Shown here: piece after piece, positions 56,383 to 56,666 of the stretch
Position numbering within the stretch: the first letter of the stretch is position 1
Layout of the letters: every line of letters begins with the position of its first letter
Assembly: GCF_018613315.1 (NCBI RefSeq)
Contig: NZ_JAGGQL010000025.1
Coordinates: 1-56,666, forward strand
Source of the DNA: Bacillus sp. ISL-37
GTDB taxonomy: Bacteria > Bacillota > Bacilli > Bacillales > Cytobacillaceae
Length of the DNA: 56,666 nt
Reading direction: 5' to 3'
Translations under genes and position numbers: made by a program
The notes under the pieces: model-generated
What the model was told of the DNA's origin: nothing
The model's input: the letters and a program-made list of their open reading frames with translations, nothing else
The model's database searches: none

Positions 56383-56438
56383 CTTCAAAGTCAGTAACGA
56401 GACAACAACTTCAAATAAAGAGTTTTTTAAAAAAGTTA

Positions 56439-56468
56439 TTGACTTATACAGTTAGCAAATGTTATATT
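56439..56468 (+). promoter_or_regulatory. rRNA promoter P2
   Basis: TTGACT (56439-56444), 18 bp, TATATT (56463-56468), about 145 bp before the mature 16S 5' end. The two-promoter layout is usual for Bacillus rrn operons. Confidence 0.8.
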
Positions 56469-56501
56469 ATTAAAGTCGCTTCTGGGCGACGATGCAAGAA
56501 T

Positions 56502-56514
56502 TGCTCTTTGAAAA
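56502..56514 (+). promoter_or_regulatory. rRNA boxA antitermination element
   Basis: TGCTCTTTGAAAA matches the rRNA leader boxA bound by NusB/S10, in the leader before 16S. Confidence 0.85.
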
Positions 56515-56611
56515 CTAAACAAACAAGCGTCAACAAACAATAAATAATCATGACTTCTATTATAGAAGAACATGAGCCAACGTTTTAACTTTATGAGCTA
56601 ACTCATAACTC

Positions 56612-56666
56612 TTTCTTGGAGAGTTTGATCCTGGCTCAGGACGAACGCTGGCGGCGTGCCTAATAC
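56612..56666 (+). rRNA. 16S rRNA, 5' end (cut by window)
   Basis: GGAGAGTTTGATCCTGGCTC, followed by AGGACGAACGCTGGCGGC, is the universal 16S 5' end. Only the first 55 or so bases are present. The mature 5' end is placed by analogy with Bacillus. Confidence 0.97.

Overview
The window is the replication-origin region of a low-to-medium GC, endospore-forming Firmicute of the Bacillaceae. The evidence is gene order (walRKHIJ, purA, dnaB helicase, rplI, gdpP, rpsR-ssb-rpsF, ychF, yyaE, yyaC, spo0J-soj, noc, rsmG, mnmG, mnmE, jag, spoIIIJ, rnpA, rpmH, oriC, dnaA, dnaN, yaaA, recF, remB, gyrB, gyrA, then an rRNA operon). It follows the Bacillus subtilis plan almost gene for gene. Genes left of oriC are nearly all on the minus strand and genes right of it on the plus strand, so transcription runs away from the origin on both arms. 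I cannot name the species from the sequence alone.

Region 1-8240 is an AT-rich accessory island. It carries a cut-off gene at the left edge, an ECF sigma factor with an overlapping membrane partner, an unrecognised 236-aa protein, a GNAT acetyltransferase, an MFS exporter, a XerC/D-like tyrosine recombinase, an ankyrin protein and a large serine recombinase. The recombinase gene runs into the 3' end of rlmH and ends antisense to it. The rlmH 3' end is the site used by staphylococcal SCC elements, so I read this as an SCC-like insertion whose far end lies outside the window.

Region 8242-17712 is rlmH, a 53-aa zinc-knuckle protein, the walR-walK-walH-walI-walJ-htrC operon (cell-wall homeostasis), and an M23 cell-wall hydrolase with WalR-box-like sites upstream. 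Region 18056-19080 is a Lys-Glu-Phe tRNA cluster. Two tRNA genes are preceded by a copy of their own 5' end plus a roughly 105-bp structured element. The tRNA genes are separated by hairpin repeats, and a 21-bp-periodic array lies upstream. Region 19129-28733 holds purA, dnaB, rplI-gdpP, yybS, rpsR-ssb-rpsF and ychF. Region 29107-38388 holds a molybdopterin oxidoreductase, DUF951, MscS, YyaC, DUF554, the parABS system with noc, and rsmG. Region 38432-44887 holds mnmG, mnmE, jag, yidC/spoIIIJ, rnpA and rpmH. The bipartite origin flanks dnaA (about 45267-45542 and 47148-47280). Region 47293-56222 holds dnaN, yaaA, recF, remB, gyrB, gyrA and an HD-GYP-like protein. The start of a 16S rRNA gene closes the window.

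The most unusual material is non-coding: a pair of MITE-like elements (34340-34523 and 42302-42484) with exact 8-bp target duplications; two arrays of short motifs with a 20-21 bp pitch but different cores; the tRNA-associated element; and several dispersed structured repeats. Three parS or parS-like sites and two DnaA-box clusters outside oriC add chromosome-organisation signals.
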